A stretch of 64,000 bases of DNA from Pseudomonas gregormendelii (GTDB lineage Bacteria > Pseudomonadota > Gammaproteobacteria > Pseudomonadales > Pseudomonadaceae): the NCBI RefSeq assembly GCF_017114825.1, contig NZ_JADEVO010000026.1:1-64000 (forward strand), read 5' to 3'. Position numbers and translations under genes: made by a program. Shown here piece after piece: positions 61,410-64,000 of the stretch (position 1 is the first letter of the stretch; the number at the start of each line of letters is the position of its first letter). The notes beneath the pieces are model-generated. The model saw only the letters and a program-made list of their open reading frames with translations. It was not told the DNA's origin and made no database searches.

Positions 61410-64000
61410 TCAGTTCACAGCGGACGTCGCTTCGACATGACGCGGCAAGGTCACCCGGATACGGGTGCCGCGCTGGCTTTGAACATCAGCCGGGCTGTCG
61501 ATGGTGATTTGTCCATAATGCTCTTCAACGATGGAATAGACCAGTGCAAGGCCCAGACCGGTGCCTTCGCCAGGGTCCTTGGTGGTGAAGAAGGGTTCGA
61601 ACAATCGGTCCATGATGTTCTTCGGAATGCCGCTGCCTTCGTCCTCTACGATCAGGTCGACCGTGTGTTCGCCGGCTTCGCTCTTGACCCGCACGGCACT
61701 GCCGGCAGGCGAGGCGTCGCGGGCGTTGGAGAGCAGGTTGATCAACACTTGAGCAAGGCGCTGGGGATCACCTTCGACCCAGTGATCAGGGTCGCACAGG
61801 TTGTAGAACTGCACCTCGAAATTGCGCCGGTTCAGGGCCAGCAGGCCGATTGCATCCTGGGCCACTTCGGCCAGACAGACGGGCTCGTCGCTATGCTGAT
61901 GGCTGCCAGCGTGGGCGAAGCTCATCAGCGACTGGACGATGCGCGATACACGCTTGGTCTGTTCGAGAATCTGCCCGCTGATTTCCCTCAGCTCGCCATC
62001 GTCCTCGCGCTCCTCGCGCAGGTTCTGCGCCAGGCAGGCGATGCCGGTGATCGGATTGCCGATTTCATGGGCGACGCCGGCTGCCAGGCGACCAATGCTG
62101 GCCAGGCGCTCGGAATGCACCAGTTTGTCTTCGAGCATCTGGGTTTCGGTCAAGTCTTCCACCAGCAACACCAGGCCGCTGTTGCCCGGTGCCAGCGGCT
62201 CGTCGATGGCCGCCTTGTGCAGGTTCAGCCAGCGGGTCTGGCCATCCAGGGCCAGGTGCTGCTTGTGCAGGTGCTCGTCCGGAAGGTTGATGAAGCCTTG
62301 CAGCAGTTCTTTCCAGGGATCGGCGATGGTGCTCAGGCGCGATCCGACGACGCGCTGCGCGGCAATCCCGGTCAACTCCTCCATCGCTTTGTTCCACATG
62401 AGGATTTCCTGGTCCTTGGCCAGGGAGCAGACGCCCATGGGCAATTCCTGCAGGGTCTGGCGGTGGTAGCGGCGCAGGGCATCGAGTTCCGCGGCAAGGC
62501 CGGTGAGGCGCGAGTGGTAGTCCTCGAGGCGGCTTTCGATGAAATGGATATCTTCGGTAACGTAGTTTTCGCCGCCCGCCTTATAGGGCAGGAACGTCTC
62601 GACCATGTCCTGGGCAACGCTTGGTCCCATCAGGCCGGAAAGATTCGCCTCGATGCGGTCACGCAGTCGACGCAGCGCATAGGGGCGGCGCTCGTCGAAT
62701 GGCAGGTAGAGGTCGCGCAGGGCCTGCTCGACTTCCTTTTGCGCAGCCTTGGCACCCAGCGGCTTGGCCAGTTGCGTGGCGAATTCCTGGGGCGAGGCGG
62801 CGTGCAGTTCGCGCCGCTGCGGCCGGCGCACGTTATCCACGGCACAGGCTTCGGCGGCGCTGGCTTCTTCCGGGCTGGCATTGGTGAACAATGAAATCAG
62901 GGTGAACATCAGCACGTTGGCCGCCAGCGACGCGATGGCCGCCATGTGCCAGCTGGTGTCATCCAGCACATAGATCATGTTCAGCAGCGGAATGTAGAAG
63001 CCCTGGAGATTGCCGACCAGCGGTAACAGCATGGTCACCAGCCACACCATGATGCCCGCGAGCAGGCCGGCGATGAAGCCGCGGCGGTTGGCGGTTGGCC
63101 AATACAGGACCGACAGCACCCCCGGCAGGAATTGCAGGGTGGCGACAAAAGCGACGATGCCGAGATTGGCCAGGTCCTGTTCCGCGCCCAATAACAGGTA
63201 GAAGCCGTAGCCGGCCATGATGATCGCGACAATCAGCGCCCGACGCGTCCATTTCAGCCAGCGGTAGATATTGCCCTCGGCCGGCGGCTGGTAGAGCGGC
63301 AGCACCAGGTGGTTCAGGGCCATTCCGGACAAGGCCAGGGTCGTGACGATGATCAGGCCGCTGGCCGCAGACAGGCCGCCGATATAGGCCAATAGCGCCA
63401 GTGCCTTGCTGTTGGCAGCAATGCCGATGCCCAGCGTGAAGTATTCAGGGTTAGTGGTGGCGCCGAGTTTCAGTCCGGCCCAGAGAATCAGCGGAACCGC
63501 CAGGCTCATCAGCAGCAGGAACAGCGGCAGGCCCCAGCTGGCACTGACCAGCGAGCGCGGGTTGAGATTTTCGGTAAAGGTCATGTGATACATGTGGGGC
63601 ATCACGATCGCCGAGGCAAAGAACACCAGCAGCAGCGTGCGCCACGGACCTTCCTGCAGCGGCGTGTGCAGGGCGGCGAGGGCGGTCTGGTTTTGCAGCA
63701 ACCACAGTTCGAGTTGCTGCGGGCCGTCGAACACGCCATACAGCGCATACAGGCCAACGCCGCCAATCGCGATCAGCTTGATCACCGACTCGAAGGCGAT
63801 GGCGAACACCAGCCCTTCATGTTTTTCCCGGGTGGCGATGTGGCGCGAGCCGAAGAAGATCGTGAACAGAGTAATCAGCGCGCAGAAGCTCAAGGCTACG
63901 CGATGCTGCACCGGCTCGCGGGTGAGGATGCCAATGGAGTCGGCCACCGCCTGGATCTGCAATGCCAGCAACGGCAGTACGCCGATCAGCATGAAGATGG
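61410..64000 (-). CDS. cbrA: sensor histidine kinase CbrA (5' part outside window)
   Basis: At least 860 residues are present; the N-terminus is cut by the window edge. The N-terminal half is a sodium/solute symporter-like membrane region (many hydrophobic helices, with NPEYFTLGIGIAANSKALAL in parts). It is followed by a PAS-type linker (ILMWNKAMEELTGIAAQRV), the HisKA site in AAGVAHEIGNPITGIA and an ATPase domain with VEDEGSGIP and EPFFTTKDPGEGTGLGLAL. CbrA phosphorylates CbrB, and the symporter domain has been shown to take up histidine in P. fluorescens. About 120 residues are missing relative to full CbrA. Confidence 0.94.
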   Translation of the reverse strand, partial: IFMLIGVLPLLALQIQAVADSIGILTREPVQHRVALSFCALITLFTIFFGSRHIATREKHEGLVFAIAFESVIKLIAIGGVGLYALYGVFDGPQQLELWLLQNQTALAALHTPLQEGPWRTLLLVFFASAIVMPHMYHMTFTENLNPRSLVSASWGLPLFLLLMSLAVPLILWAGLKLGATTNPEYFTLGIGIAANSKALALLAYIGGLSAASGLIIVTTLALSGMALNHLVLPLYQPPAEGNIYRWLKWTRRALIVAIIMAGYGFYLLLGAEQDLANLGIVAFVATLQFLPGVLSVLYWPTANRRGFIAGLLAGIMVWLVTMLLPLVGNLQGFYIPLLNMIYVLDDTSWHMAAIASLAANVLMFTLISLFTNASPEEASAAEACAVDNVRRPQRRELHAASPQEFATQLAKPLGAKAAQKEVEQALRDLYLPFDERRPYALRRLRDRIEANLSGLMGPSVAQDMVETFLPYKAGGENYVTEDIHFIESRLEDYHSRLTGLAAELDALRRYHRQTLQELPMGVCSLAKDQEILMWNKAMEELTGIAAQRVVGSRLSTIADPWKELLQGFINLPDEHLHKQHLALDGQTRWLNLHKAAIDEPLAPGNSGLVLLVEDLTETQMLEDKLVHSERLASIGRLAAGVAHEIGNPITGIACLAQNLREEREDDGELREISGQILEQTKRVSRIVQSLMSFAHAGSHQHSDEPVCLAEVAQDAIGLLALNRRNFEVQFYNLCDPDHWVEGDPQRLAQVLINLLSNARDASPAGSAVRVKSEAGEHTVDLIVEDEGSGIPKNIMDRLFEPFFTTKDPGEGTGLGLALVYSIVEEHYGQITIDSPADVQSQRGTRIRVTLPRHVEATSAVN

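Overview
The window is a piece of a Pseudomonas chromosome, most likely from the P. fluorescens group. The evidence is the gene order (fimT/fimU-pilVWXY1-pilE with thiO, pilR and pilS; cbrA-cbrB-crcZ-pcnB-folK-panBCD-pgi-acs, both as in P. aeruginosa), a GC-rich base composition, and many REP-type palindromes (GTAGGAGCGAGCTTGCTCGCGA and relatives) typical of fluorescent pseudomonads. No phage, transposase, integrase or CRISPR array was seen; apart from the REP elements this is mostly core genome.

Layout. 1-5.6 kb: a YjdM-type zinc-ribbon protein, ispB, the rplU-rpmA-obg ribosome/GTPase cluster, proB and creA. 5.6-13.7 kb: rpsT divergent from murJ-ribF-ileS-lspA-fkpB-ispH, several of which overlap by 4-8 bases. 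13.7-24.4 kb: type IV pilus minor pilins (fimT on the minus strand; fimU-pilV-pilW-pilX-pilY1-pilE on the plus strand), thiO, and the PilS/PilR two-component pair. 24.4-30 kb: bamD divergent from rluD-pgeF, then clpB behind a clear sigma-32 promoter. 30.2-30.8 kb: tRNA-Asn, tRNA-Pro, tRNA-Lys and a second identical tRNA-Pro. 30.9-33.9 kb: a small secreted EF-hand protein carrying two EGKCG motifs, a type II NADH dehydrogenase, and DUF3094 and DUF1780 genes. 34-38 kb: a benzoate uptake operon (BenK-type MFS symporter, BenE, OprD/BenF-type porin) preceded by tandem XylS/BenR-type operators. 38-39 kb: a DUF2790 protein and an orphan CbiM-like permease. 39-44.4 kb: yacG-coaE-pilD-pilC-pilB divergent from pilA, which has a sigma-54 promoter. 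44.6-50.7 kb: a secreted BON protein, DUF2845, a large DUF748 (AsmA-like) protein, an rRNA methyltransferase and a DUF2236 protein. 50.7-64 kb (all minus strand): acs, pgi, panD, panC, panB, folK, pcnB, the sRNA gene crcZ, cbrB and the 3' part of cbrA, which runs off the window end.

How it fits together. PilS/PilR and RpoN drive pilA; PilBCD and the minor pilins build the fibre. CbrA/CbrB and RpoN drive crcZ, which titrates Hfq/Crc. The benzoate operon leader at 34.06 kb has an A-rich block very like known Hfq/Crc targets, so the window may hold both the carbon-catabolite-repression regulator and one of its targets. The least ordinary items are the EGKCG/EF-hand protein (possible metallophore-type RiPP precursor), the tandem BenR-like operator, a sigma-54-like promoter with a palindromic upstream element before the BON gene, and a TGTTAC cluster upstream of panB resembling the elements found at crcZ.
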